A stretch of DNA of 41,601 nt from an uncultured Mycoplasmatota bacterium. Lineage in GTDB: Bacteria; Bacillota_I; Bacilli_A; RF39; UBA660. The notes below the pieces were generated by a model. It did not search any database. It saw only the letters and a program-made list of their open reading frames with translations, and was not told the origin of the DNA. The stretch spans positions 1 through 41,601 of the forward strand of contig URZL01000006.1 in NCBI GenBank assembly GCA_900552335.1, in the 5' to 3' direction. Of the stretch, positions 16,579-25,064 are shown in pieces (positions within the stretch are counted from its first letter, which is position 1; every line of letters starts with the position of its first letter). The position numbers and the translations under genes were made by a program.

Positions 16579-17394
16579 ATGAAAAAATTAGTACAAATAT
16601 TGATTACATTTTCAATTTTGTTTTTTGGAATAAATGGGGTTAAGGCAGAAGAATATGAAGGAACTTGTGAATTGCAAAAAGAATCCACTGGAGAGTGTAC
16701 TTATTCTTGCAAATTTGAAAAAGATTCAGACTCTTTAACATTTGATTACCGTGCATTTTTTAAAGGTAGCGAATTATCTGGTGAAATAACAAATTCTACA
16801 GTTAAAGGAGATAAATATTTTGGATGCGAGGGAACAGGATTTTTTGGATTCATATCATGCCTTACATCGAATACAAGTACAACTATTGCTCAAAATCCAT
16901 CACTAAGTGATTTCTATGATAATAATGATAATTTTGCTTGTCCAAAAGTTACTCCAAAAGATAATGTGGATTTTAGAAGTGTCACATCATCATCTGGAAT
17001 TACCACTTCTACAGTGATAAATAATATAGCTTTTACAGCGCAAAAAAAAGATACCTCAGATGTTACACCAGATTATGATGCTGCTTGTGGGTTGTTAGGA
17101 AACGAAACATCAGGCACAGTAATATTTTTAAAAAAAGCTTACCGATATTTAAAAGTATTACTTCCAATTTTAATTATTACTTTGGGTATTGTCGATTTTG
17201 TAAAAGTAGTAGTTACTGGTAAAGATGATGATATGAAAAAAGCTGTGAAAAGATTAACAACAAGAATTGTAGTAGCAGTAGTTTTTGTTTTGGTTCCTGT
17301 AATTATTCAAATTTTAATCAACATTAGTGGATTAAAAGGTGAATATTCTGGAATAAATGATGGAATTAAAGCTATGCTTTGTATTTTAGGATAA
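16579..17394 (+). CDS. Secreted Cys-containing protein with VirB2/TrbC-like two-helix C-terminus
   Basis: About 271 residues. The N-terminus is a signal peptide (MKKLVQILITFSILFFGING, with a VKAEE junction). About 170 residues with several Cys follow, and then two hydrophobic helices (about 190-212 and 233-255) joined by TGKDDDMKKAVKRLTTR. The helix-loop-helix part aligns by eye with the preceding VirB2-like protein (LDLSKAVMSNDEKEMKGAQTKLIKR). So it looks like the same core with an added outer domain. I chose ATG 16579, which has GGAGTG upstream and opens a proper signal peptide, over a longer frame from 16540. Its exact role in the secretion channel is unknown. Confidence 0.68.
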   Translation: MKKLVQILITFSILFFGINGVKAEEYEGTCELQKESTGECTYSCKFEKDSDSLTFDYRAFFKGSELSGEITNSTVKGDKYFGCEGTGFFGFISCLTSNTSTTIAQNPSLSDFYDNNDNFACPKVTPKDNVDFRSVTSSSGITTSTVINNIAFTAQKKDTSDVTPDYDAACGLLGNETSGTVIFLKKAYRYLKVLLPILIITLGIVDFVKVVVTGKDDDMKKAVKRLTTRIVVAVVFVLVPVIIQILINISGLKGEYSGINDGIKAMLCILG

Positions 17395-17414
17395 GACAAA
17401 AAGGCGGTGAAAAT

Positions 17415-20147
17415 GTGAAAGGTACTTTTATTGACGGAATTAGAGAATTTTTTTCAATTGTAGATAGTGGAATCTATTCTTTAATAGGAACTTTATATAA
17501 TATTATTGTCGATTTAGCTAATACTTCAATTGTAAAAGAACAATCTATATCAGATATATCAAATAAATTATATTCATTCATTGGAATTTTTATGTTATTT
17601 CGTATAACATTTTCTTTGATAACATATATTATTAATCCTGATTCTGTTACAGATAAGGAAAAAGGTGGAAGTAAATTAATTACAAATATTGTAATAACTT
17701 TTGCTTTAGTAATTTTGTGCCCGTGGGGATTTAATAAAGTTTGGGAAGCTCAAAGAATTATTTTAGATGAAAATTTACTAGGACGCATTTTTTTTGAAAG
17801 TGGCAAAATGCCTAATTCTAATGAATTATATATCAGTCCAGATTGTAGTACTTCTACAGAAGCAATAATTGGTGTTAATCCTGTAACATTAGAAAAAATT
17901 CCTAGTTCTGGTGAATATATTGCCATGATGACATTGCGACCATTTGTGCAACTTAGTGACATTGTCAAAAATAATTATCCATCAGATGTTTCCACATTTA
18001 CATCTAAAAACTATTGTAAGTCTACAAATATAAAGGAAATGTTAAATGCTTCGATGATAAAAGAAGCAAAAAAAGATTACTATTATATAGATTATAATTT
18101 CTTTATATCAACCATCATAGGTGTAATTATTGTTTTAATTTTTGCTGGTTTTTGTCTAGATGCGGCTGTTCGTACCATCAAATTGACATTCTTGCAGATA
18201 ATTGCGCCAATTCCTATCATGTCTAATATTGATCCTACATCTAGTAAAAAAGGTTTATTTAATAAATGGTTAAAAGAAGTTGGAATTACTTGGGCAGATT
18301 TATTTTTAAGATTATCAGCTATTTACTTTGCAGTATTCTTGATATCAACAATAAACCTTGACTCTGTAGGTGATATGAAAGTAACAGTTCTTCTTATTTT
18401 AGGTGCTTTGATGTTTGCTAAAAAATTACCTGATATTTTAAAGAAAATGTTTAACATTGACTTAAAAGGTGACTTTAGTTTAAATCCTTTTAAAAAAATT
18501 GAAAAAGAAGCATTAGGTGGAAAATTAATAGCTGGAGCTGCAACTGGTGCAGCAGCTGGTGCTATTGGTGCAGCAACAAGTTTTAGAGGAAATGGCTTTA
18601 AAGATAGATTTAAAAATGCTGGAAAAGGATTAACAGCTGGATTAACAGGTGGTTTTAAAAATCCTAATACATTAAAAGGACTTGGAACTGGTATGCAACC
18701 ATATAAAGAAATTAAGAAAAAAACAAAAGAAGCTAATCAACAATTAAAAGAATTCGATGATTTTAATCACTTGGGTAAAAAATTAGTTGCATCTTCTTTA
18801 GAAAAAAATCCAGATGGAACCTATAAGACAGATGAAAATGGAAAATTAAAAGTTAATCAAGCTAAACAATTTAAACATTCAGAATATATTGATTCATATA
18901 ATAATGTAAGTAATGCAAAAAGTAAATTAAAAGCTGCAAAAGAAAATTCTAAAGCAGCCAATTCAGAATTACAAAGGATTATTAGTGGCAATCTTACTGA
19001 TGAAGAAAGATCTGCTATCCAATCTGGCGCAACAACTTATAATGCTCTAAAGGAAAAAGCAATTGCAGCTGCTTCTAAAGCAGATGGCGCTGTTGATAAA
19101 GCTCAAGGTGTATTGGATGGTGCAAAAGAAAGACATAAGATTATACAGGCTAAATATGCTGATGATGATGCTATAAAAGAAAAAGCTATGAAAGAATATC
19201 TTGACAGAAATTCTAGTGCTCTAGATCCAACATCTAGTAGTAATGTTTTGGGCGATGCAAATGTTAGCGTAAGTAATGCAAATATAACTATGCCTAATCA
19301 ATCATCTCAAAATATTAATTCTAATAATGCTAATATCAATCAAAACCAATCTTCTATTGACCAACAATATACTAGTCAATATAGTGAAATTGAACAGAAA
19401 ATAGCAAACAAAACAGCTGAAATTCGTGAAAAACAGATGGAAAGAAATGAAACCACTGATGATGAAAGAAGAAATAAATTGGGAAGTGACCTTTCTCATT
19501 TAACAGCTGAATTATCGCAATTAAAAGAATCCAGAGAACATCTAAATGACGAATATCCAGAGGATGCTGCAGACTATCTTGAAAATGTAGTCCTTGATGA
19601 AAAAAAATCACAAAAAGAAACTCTAGAAAAAGAAAGAGAAGCTTTATATAATACATTTAAAGATCCACAGGCATCTATTGATAATTATGGCCAAGATTAT
19701 GCTACAAATGAAGAATATCAAAAAGCCAAAGCATTAGCTGATTTAAAAGAACAAGCTATTAAAGATCTTGAGAGTGAGCAAAGAGCAATCAGAGCAAAAG
19801 CAAATCAACTTAGAGAAATAGCACGTAGTAGAGAAAGTCAAAACATCGTAGAAGATAATTCTCAAGAAAATACGGAAGAATTATTTGAAAGCGATAGTAA
19901 TACATCCTCTCAGGACGATATTGAACCATTATTCAATTCAGAAGATGCTTCATCAAATGCTGATAAGAATAATGAAAAATCAAATCGTAAAGAATACTTA
20001 GAAGATGAAAAAAGAAAATATCTTGAGGAATTAGATGAAATAAGAAAATATTATAATCGTGATGTATCTCGTTATAGAGGAAACAAGAGATATCAGGAAA
20101 TAGAAAATAAAATAAAAGAAATAGAAGATGAACTCTATTATTTATAA
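17415..20147 (+). CDS. VirB6/TrbL-like polytopic membrane protein with long coiled-coil tail
   Basis: About 910 residues. The first 370 contain several membrane segments (roughly 40-60, 90-110, 230-255, 295-325 and 330-345), matching the VirB6/TrbL channel subunit of Gram-positive type IV systems. A Gly/Ala-rich linker (about 385-415) follows. The remaining 490 residues are hydrophilic, Lys/Glu/Gln-rich and strongly coiled-coil. Such extended tails occur on VirB6-like proteins of Gram-positive conjugation systems. GTG 17415 is chosen because AAGGCGGTGA lies just upstream; longer versions would overlap the previous gene. PrgI and VirB4 follow at once, the usual T4SS order. Confidence 0.78.
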   Translation: MKGTFIDGIREFFSIVDSGIYSLIGTLYNIIVDLANTSIVKEQSISDISNKLYSFIGIFMLFRITFSLITYIINPDSVTDKEKGGSKLITNIVITFALVILCPWGFNKVWEAQRIILDENLLGRIFFESGKMPNSNELYISPDCSTSTEAIIGVNPVTLEKIPSSGEYIAMMTLRPFVQLSDIVKNNYPSDVSTFTSKNYCKSTNIKEMLNASMIKEAKKDYYYIDYNFFISTIIGVIIVLIFAGFCLDAAVRTIKLTFLQIIAPIPIMSNIDPTSSKKGLFNKWLKEVGITWADLFLRLSAIYFAVFLISTINLDSVGDMKVTVLLILGALMFAKKLPDILKKMFNIDLKGDFSLNPFKKIEKEALGGKLIAGAATGAAAGAIGAATSFRGNGFKDRFKNAGKGLTAGLTGGFKNPNTLKGLGTGMQPYKEIKKKTKEANQQLKEFDDFNHLGKKLVASSLEKNPDGTYKTDENGKLKVNQAKQFKHSEYIDSYNNVSNAKSKLKAAKENSKAANSELQRIISGNLTDEERSAIQSGATTYNALKEKAIAAASKADGAVDKAQGVLDGAKERHKIIQAKYADDDAIKEKAMKEYLDRNSSALDPTSSSNVLGDANVSVSNANITMPNQSSQNINSNNANINQNQSSIDQQYTSQYSEIEQKIANKTAEIREKQMERNETTDDERRNKLGSDLSHLTAELSQLKESREHLNDEYPEDAADYLENVVLDEKKSQKETLEKEREALYNTFKDPQASIDNYGQDYATNEEYQKAKALADLKEQAIKDLESEQRAIRAKANQLREIARSRESQNIVEDNSQENTEELFESDSNTSSQDDIEPLFNSEDASSNADKNNEKSNRKEYLEDEKRKYLEELDEIRKYYNRDVSRYRGNKRYQEIENKIKEIEDELYYL

Positions 20148-20162
20148 AAAGGGGATGAAACT

Positions 20163-20486
20163 ATGAATAATACCTTCTTAATCCCTGCTAATAGTAAAAA
20201 ATCAATGAAAATATTTGGATTATTTGATCCAATTGACATTGTAATACTAGGGGTAGGAATTTTTATAACATTTATTTTGGTAATGTTACTAGATGTAGGA
20301 AATATTGTACTAGCAATTCTTGCAATACTTCCTGTATCTGTTGCTGGATTTCTTGTATTTCCAGTACCAAACTATCATAATGTAAGAGTATTTATTCTGT
20401 CTTTTTGGACATATCTTACAACAAGAAGGACATTTATATGGAGAGGTTGGTGTGTATTAGATGAAGAAAAAACAGATAAGAAGTAA
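20163..20486 (+). CDS. prgI: PrgI-family T4SS membrane protein (VirB3-like)
   Basis: A 107-residue protein with two adjacent hydrophobic segments (about 24-43 and 44-64) and the conserved ending NVRVFILSFWTYLTTRRTFIWRG. PrgI proteins are the small Gram-positive counterpart of VirB3 and almost always precede VirB4, as here. The opening FLIPANSKKSMKIFGLFDPID is typical of the family. Its 3' end overlaps the VirB4 N-terminal gene by 26 bases, so translation is coupled. Confidence 0.85.
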   Translation: MNNTFLIPANSKKSMKIFGLFDPIDIVILGVGIFITFILVMLLDVGNIVLAILAILPVSVAGFLVFPVPNYHNVRVFILSFWTYLTTRRTFIWRGWCVLDEEKTDKK

Positions 20487-21018
20487 ATATACAGAAGATT
20501 TCGTACCTGTAAAAAGTATTGTTAATGGTATGATTGTATTAGACAACAATGAAAAAGTAACGGGTGTTAAAATAATGCCAAGAAATATCTTTATACTAGA
20601 TTATGATACGCAAAATGCTATTATAGCTAATTTAAGAAATGTATATAACATGATAGATTATGAATTTTGGATTATCGTTGCAGATCGTCCAGTTGATATC
20701 AATATTTATTTATCACAATTACAACTTCTATATAATTCAACTATAGATCAAGCTAAGAGAAAAGTAATTATTGATGACATTAATAAAGCAAATATGTTTA
20801 CAATGAACAATATTGTAGACACGGAATATTACTTATTATTTAAAGAAAAAAATCAAGATTTAGCGAACAAAAAAATTAGAAATTTAATCACAAATTTTGC
20901 TAGTGCAGGATTAAATTCTACACAAGTAACAAATGATGATTTAAGAGTTATCTTAGATAATTTCTTAAATGGGGGTCAAACTACAAATTTTGGGACGGTG
21001 ATGCCAAGTGAATATTAA
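20461..21018 (+). CDS. VirB4 N-terminal domain encoded as a separate gene
   Basis: A 185-residue protein without an ATPase motif. Its sequence (TEDFVPVKSIVNGMIVLDNN, then DYEFWIIVADRP) fits the N-terminal, membrane-associated domain of VirB4/TraC-type ATPases. The following gene carries the remaining VirB4 domains, and together they make about 779 residues, a normal VirB4 length. The gene starts inside prgI and its end overlaps the next gene by 11 bases in another frame. Either the protein is naturally split and the two parts associate, or a small indel around 21002-21015 has broken one gene. Confidence 0.72.
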   Translation: MKKKQIRSKYTEDFVPVKSIVNGMIVLDNNEKVTGVKIMPRNIFILDYDTQNAIIANLRNVYNMIDYEFWIIVADRPVDINIYLSQLQLLYNSTIDQAKRKVIIDDINKANMFTMNNIVDTEYYLLFKEKNQDLANKKIRNLITNFASAGLNSTQVTNDDLRVILDNFLNGGQTTNFGTVMPSEY

Positions 21019-22792
21019 GAGTCAAATAGCGCCAAAAGGCCTTGAATTTAAATCTAATAGTTTCAATACAAGTGATAAATGTTGTACTATTATGACAGTA
21101 GTTTCTTACCCTAAGTATATCCAACCTGGATATTTAGCTTCTTTAACTAGTTTATCTGGTATTAAGGTAGTTATTAAACATATTCCACTACCTTTTACAG
21201 TCCTTAGAAAAATGCTAAATAAAGAAATTGCAGATTTAAAGCAAAGATATCAAGAAACAAATGATAAAACATCGCAAGAAAGAATTAGTCAAGACTATGA
21301 ATCTTTGGAACAATTTATTACACAATTAGCTACTTCTCAGCAAAAGATTTATGATTTTCAAATGCATATCATGATTACTGCTAATAGTGAAGAAGAACTA
21401 AATCAAAAAAAATTTCAAGTAAAAAATTATTTATCTGCAATGGAAATGAGTGCTTTTCCACTTCGCTTTGAGCAAGAAAGCATCTTTAAATCTATTATTC
21501 CAATTTTTCCAAAGCAGGATATAGAAGATAGAATTGGTACACCAATTCCAGCTCCAACTATTGCCGCTATGTATCCTTTTATCTTTGATAGTATTAAAGA
21601 TCCAGGTTTATCTTGCTTATTAGGCGTTGATTTTTCTGGTGGTGTTATTCTATTCAATCAATTTTTATATCAAATAAAAAAAGAGCACAACAGAAATAAT
21701 GCAAATATTATTATATTAGGTACATCTGGTAGTGGTAAATCAACAGCTGCTAAATTATTGCTTAGAACACATATTCGAAATAATTGTCAAGTTGTCGTAA
21801 TTGACCCTGAAGGGGAATTGGAAGAAATGACAAAATATTTTGGAGGAGATTTTATTGATTTAGGAAAAGGTGGAGAATTCGGAATGGTAAATCCACTTGA
21901 GGTTATCATTGATGCAGATGAAGAAGAAATTCAAGGTGGATTAGGCTATACTGTTTTAACACGTACTATTCAAACGGTTAAAGCTTTTCTTAAATATTAT
22001 GATCCTTCTATAGAAGAAGATGTTCTTAATATGTTTAGTGAAATTTTAATTGAAACCTATAGAAGATTTGGTATGGATTTTAATACCGACTTTACTAAAT
22101 TTACAAGTAATGATTATCCAACATTTCAAGATGTTTATGCTACAATAAGAGGTAGACTTACTTCTATGACAGAAGTAACAAAAGAAAAAGAAGTAATGGA
22201 AAAACTAGAATTAAAAATTCGACCACTCATTAGAGAATTAAAATATTACTTTGACGGACATACTACAATTAAACCTGATAGCGATGTAATTGTATTCAAT
22301 ATCCGTGAACTTATGAATGCCGATAGTAATATTAAAAATGCTTTATTCTTTAACATTTTAAAATATGCATGGGGATTAACTTTAAACAGAAATGTAAATA
22401 CTGCTTTAATGGTAGATGAAGCACATGTATTACTTGCTGGTAATAATACTTTGGGAGCTGATTTCTTAGCGCAAATTCAAAGACGTAGTAGAAAATACAA
22501 TACGGGAACGATTATCATTACTCAACAACCAACCGATTTTAGTGATCCAGCAGTTATAACTCAAGGAAAAGCTATTTTTGATAATGCATCTTATTATTTA
22601 GTAATGGGACTTAGAAAACAAGCAGTAGAGGATTTATCTAAATTAATCGATTTAAATGATAATGAAAAAGAAAATATTAAACGTTACAGTCAAGGAGAAG
22701 CTTTGTTTGTCTGTGGAAGCAGAAGAATGCAAATTAATGTTATTGCTACAGAACAAGAGTTAGATTCCTTTGGTAGCGGGGGAGGATTATAA
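21008..22792 (+). CDS. virB4: VirB4-family T4SS ATPase (ATPase domains)
   Basis: A 594-residue cytoplasmic ATPase that energises type IV channel assembly or substrate transfer. Walker A is GTSGSGKST (238-246) and Walker B lies in ALMVDEAHVLLAG (about 460-472). The segment DFLAQIQRRSRKYNTGTIIITQQ is characteristic of the VirB4/HerA-FtsK superfamily. The CagE/TrbE/VirB middle domain occupies roughly 20-200. It starts at GTG 21008 with a GGTGA about 6-7 bases upstream, inside the end of the N-terminal-domain gene; an in-frame TGA at 20999 prevents a longer version. All visible catalytic motifs are intact. Confidence 0.9.
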   Translation: MNIKSQIAPKGLEFKSNSFNTSDKCCTIMTVVSYPKYIQPGYLASLTSLSGIKVVIKHIPLPFTVLRKMLNKEIADLKQRYQETNDKTSQERISQDYESLEQFITQLATSQQKIYDFQMHIMITANSEEELNQKKFQVKNYLSAMEMSAFPLRFEQESIFKSIIPIFPKQDIEDRIGTPIPAPTIAAMYPFIFDSIKDPGLSCLLGVDFSGGVILFNQFLYQIKKEHNRNNANIIILGTSGSGKSTAAKLLLRTHIRNNCQVVVIDPEGELEEMTKYFGGDFIDLGKGGEFGMVNPLEVIIDADEEEIQGGLGYTVLTRTIQTVKAFLKYYDPSIEEDVLNMFSEILIETYRRFGMDFNTDFTKFTSNDYPTFQDVYATIRGRLTSMTEVTKEKEVMEKLELKIRPLIRELKYYFDGHTTIKPDSDVIVFNIRELMNADSNIKNALFFNILKYAWGLTLNRNVNTALMVDEAHVLLAGNNTLGADFLAQIQRRSRKYNTGTIIITQQPTDFSDPAVITQGKAIFDNASYYLVMGLRKQAVEDLSKLIDLNDNEKENIKRYSQGEALFVCGSRRMQINVIATEQELDSFGSGGGL

Positions 22793-22814
22793 TAGAGTAA
22801 GGTGGTGATTCAAC

Positions 22815-25040
22815 TTGGAAGAAAATGAAAAAATATTTGAAAAAGCAAGATTTCTTGGAATTCCCGTAGAGGGTGATTCTGCAGAGGAAAAATTACAAAA
22901 TATTGCTAACCATGTTGGATTACCTTATAATTCTAGTCCTGAAAGCATATCTAACAAATTAGATAATATATATCATGATGATTTAAATAAAAAGGATTTA
23001 AGTCAACAAGAAAATTTAAATCAACAAAAAAATTTAAATCAACAAAAAAATTTAAATCAACAAAAAAATATTCAGAAAAATAAACATAATATTCAACCGA
23101 AACAGAATATTAATCAGTACAAAAATTCAACAAAAACAGATGAAAAATTAAGACAAAAATCAGAAAAAAGTAGAAAAATTTTTCAAAATACTGTTAATAC
23201 AAATCAAGGACAACAAAAAACAGCAAAAGACGAAATTAAGCAGTCAGCAGCCAAAAAAGGGTTACGTGCTTTGGGAGTTCCGTCTTCTCTAGCTAATTTA
23301 CTAGGAGAAAAAATAGGAGAATCGGATGGCGCTAAACCAAATATAACTTCAGCGGCCATTAAATCTAGTTTTCCTGTTATAGGTGGGATTTTACTGACTG
23401 GATTAATTGTAATCATATGTGTTTTAGCTATAGTAGGTTTAGTTAATGAGGGGGATATTAGTAACTTTAATAGTACCAAGGAAGTAAAAGGATATATTAC
23501 AACAGATGACATATCAGATAAAGATTTATCTGAAAAACTAGTAGAATTAAGCATTTGCTCTCGTTACACAGATGAAGAAGTTCAAACAGAAGAATGTATG
23601 AATTCAAATCCAGGAAAATTTGTAACGCATTTAAAAGAACTATATAATAATTATAAAAATTATAAAGATATTAATGGAGAAGAAATTAAGCTTGATGTTC
23701 AATTAATTTTAGAAACAATTTCCTATAATAGAACAGATAGCGAGCTCTTTGACCAGAATACCTTTGATGAAATTTTAGAAGAAATGGATACTTTAGCAGA
23801 GTCCATGGTAGAAAAATATCAAGAAAGAGGAGATTTATACTCAATAGAATCGTACACTGATTGGTCGAGTGGTAAAGCGGTACTAAAAAAACGTTGTGCG
23901 ACTGTACAAAATAATGTGGTAGTAAAAGCTACAAATGGAACAACAGTTTATTATCGAATTAGTGATGATAAGTATGTTTCTTATTTAAAATATGGAAAAG
24001 TTCATGAAAATTTTTCTGGAAAGGTTAAGGTGTATGATACAGATATTCATCCATCTTCCGATAGTTCTTGTATTCCAAGTGGGAGAATGTATAAATCATC
24101 TGACGTTGTAAGATATTCAGGTATGGCATCTAACACGTCATCCGGCACATCATCTTTTGATTTAACAGATAATACACCTGACAACAATAATACAACACCA
24201 AATAATACAAATGTGAAACCACAAGAAATTACCATTCCAATACCAGGGTTATCCAAAACCTACAAGGTTGCATGGGTAAGTGACTTACATTTAATATCAT
24301 CAGCCGATAGAAATAGTTCTGACACTGCAAAAAATCGATATAATAATGATTTTTATACATCTGGTACTCATTCAGATGAATGGTTGCCACAAATTGTAAC
24401 TTATTTAAACGAAGGAAATTTTGATGCGGTTATCTTTGGTGGAGATATAGTTGATCAGGGAACTGTTGAAAATATCAAATTATTGAAAGAATATTATGAT
24501 AAAATTACGGTTCCTAATAAAATGTACATTCGTGCAGACCATGATTATTTAAGCAATTTATATGGGGAATCTGGTGATCAAAATATCATTACGTCTACTA
24601 GTGATTTATATAGTTTTTCATTAGATAACGTTTTATTTGTAGGAATAGATTATTCTAACAAGGATTTAAGTGAAAGTACGTATAATGATTTAACAAATAA
24701 GATAAATGGTGCTAGTAATGTTATTATTGCTACACATGTTCCTTATGAATCAAAAACATCAACTGGATTGAAAGAAAAATCAACTTCTCTTAGAGGTAGA
24801 TTATATTATTGGCAAAGTGAGGATTCTAGTGCAGCTTATTATTTCTCATCAGGCTCTAATATACAAATGAATCAATATTTAAATGATAATATTTACAATG
24901 GTTCCAAAGTAAAATATGTGTTAGCTGGGCATATGCATGGTGATTGGGGTGGAACTATTTCAAGTTCAGGATTAAAAGAACAAGTATTCAATCCAGCTTT
25001 TAATGGATATGTGGGTGTTATTCATTTAATACCAAGTTAA
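22815..25040 (+). CDS. Membrane-anchored T4SS-associated protein with C-terminal calcineurin-like metallophosphoesterase
   Basis: A 741-residue protein with a TTG start (GGTGGTG 7 bases upstream). Residues 1-180 are hydrophilic and Gln/Asn/Lys-rich with NLNQQK repeats. A single membrane helix lies at about 187-210. An unassigned domain spans 215-435, and a Thr/Asn-rich linker spans 440-470. From about 480 a metallophosphoesterase fold has all metal-binding motifs: SDLH (Asp490, His492), GGD (Asp544), RADHD (the GNHD position, with Asp575 for Asn and His576), THVP (His641) and GHMH (His706, His708). The charge pattern predicts N-in, C-out, so the enzyme would act outside the cell. The substrate is unknown. 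Lying between VirB4 and the wall hydrolase, it is probably part of the machine. Confidence 0.8.
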   Translation: MEENEKIFEKARFLGIPVEGDSAEEKLQNIANHVGLPYNSSPESISNKLDNIYHDDLNKKDLSQQENLNQQKNLNQQKNLNQQKNIQKNKHNIQPKQNINQYKNSTKTDEKLRQKSEKSRKIFQNTVNTNQGQQKTAKDEIKQSAAKKGLRALGVPSSLANLLGEKIGESDGAKPNITSAAIKSSFPVIGGILLTGLIVIICVLAIVGLVNEGDISNFNSTKEVKGYITTDDISDKDLSEKLVELSICSRYTDEEVQTEECMNSNPGKFVTHLKELYNNYKNYKDINGEEIKLDVQLILETISYNRTDSELFDQNTFDEILEEMDTLAESMVEKYQERGDLYSIESYTDWSSGKAVLKKRCATVQNNVVVKATNGTTVYYRISDDKYVSYLKYGKVHENFSGKVKVYDTDIHPSSDSSCIPSGRMYKSSDVVRYSGMASNTSSGTSSFDLTDNTPDNNNTTPNNTNVKPQEITIPIPGLSKTYKVAWVSDLHLISSADRNSSDTAKNRYNNDFYTSGTHSDEWLPQIVTYLNEGNFDAVIFGGDIVDQGTVENIKLLKEYYDKITVPNKMYIRADHDYLSNLYGESGDQNIITSTSDLYSFSLDNVLFVGIDYSNKDLSESTYNDLTNKINGASNVIIATHVPYESKTSTGLKEKSTSLRGRLYYWQSEDSSAAYYFSSGSNIQMNQYLNDNIYNGSKVKYVLAGHMHGDWGGTISSSGLKEQVFNPAFNGYVGVIHLIPS
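23013..23066 (+). repeat. Three perfect 18-bp tandem repeats in the metallophosphoesterase gene
   Basis: The 18-bp unit AATTTAAATCAACAAAAA occurs three times head to tail and encodes NLNQQK each time; a diverged copy precedes it. The unit is a multiple of three, so slippage would change linker length without breaking the frame. Confidence 0.85.
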
Positions 25041-25064
25041 TGAATTAAGAATTGAGGTGATAGT

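Noticed and set aside
24047..24256. Minus-strand frame in the phosphoesterase gene
   Set aside because: It lies over the Thr/Asn-rich linker, has no binding site or promoter and overlaps a gene with clear motifs.
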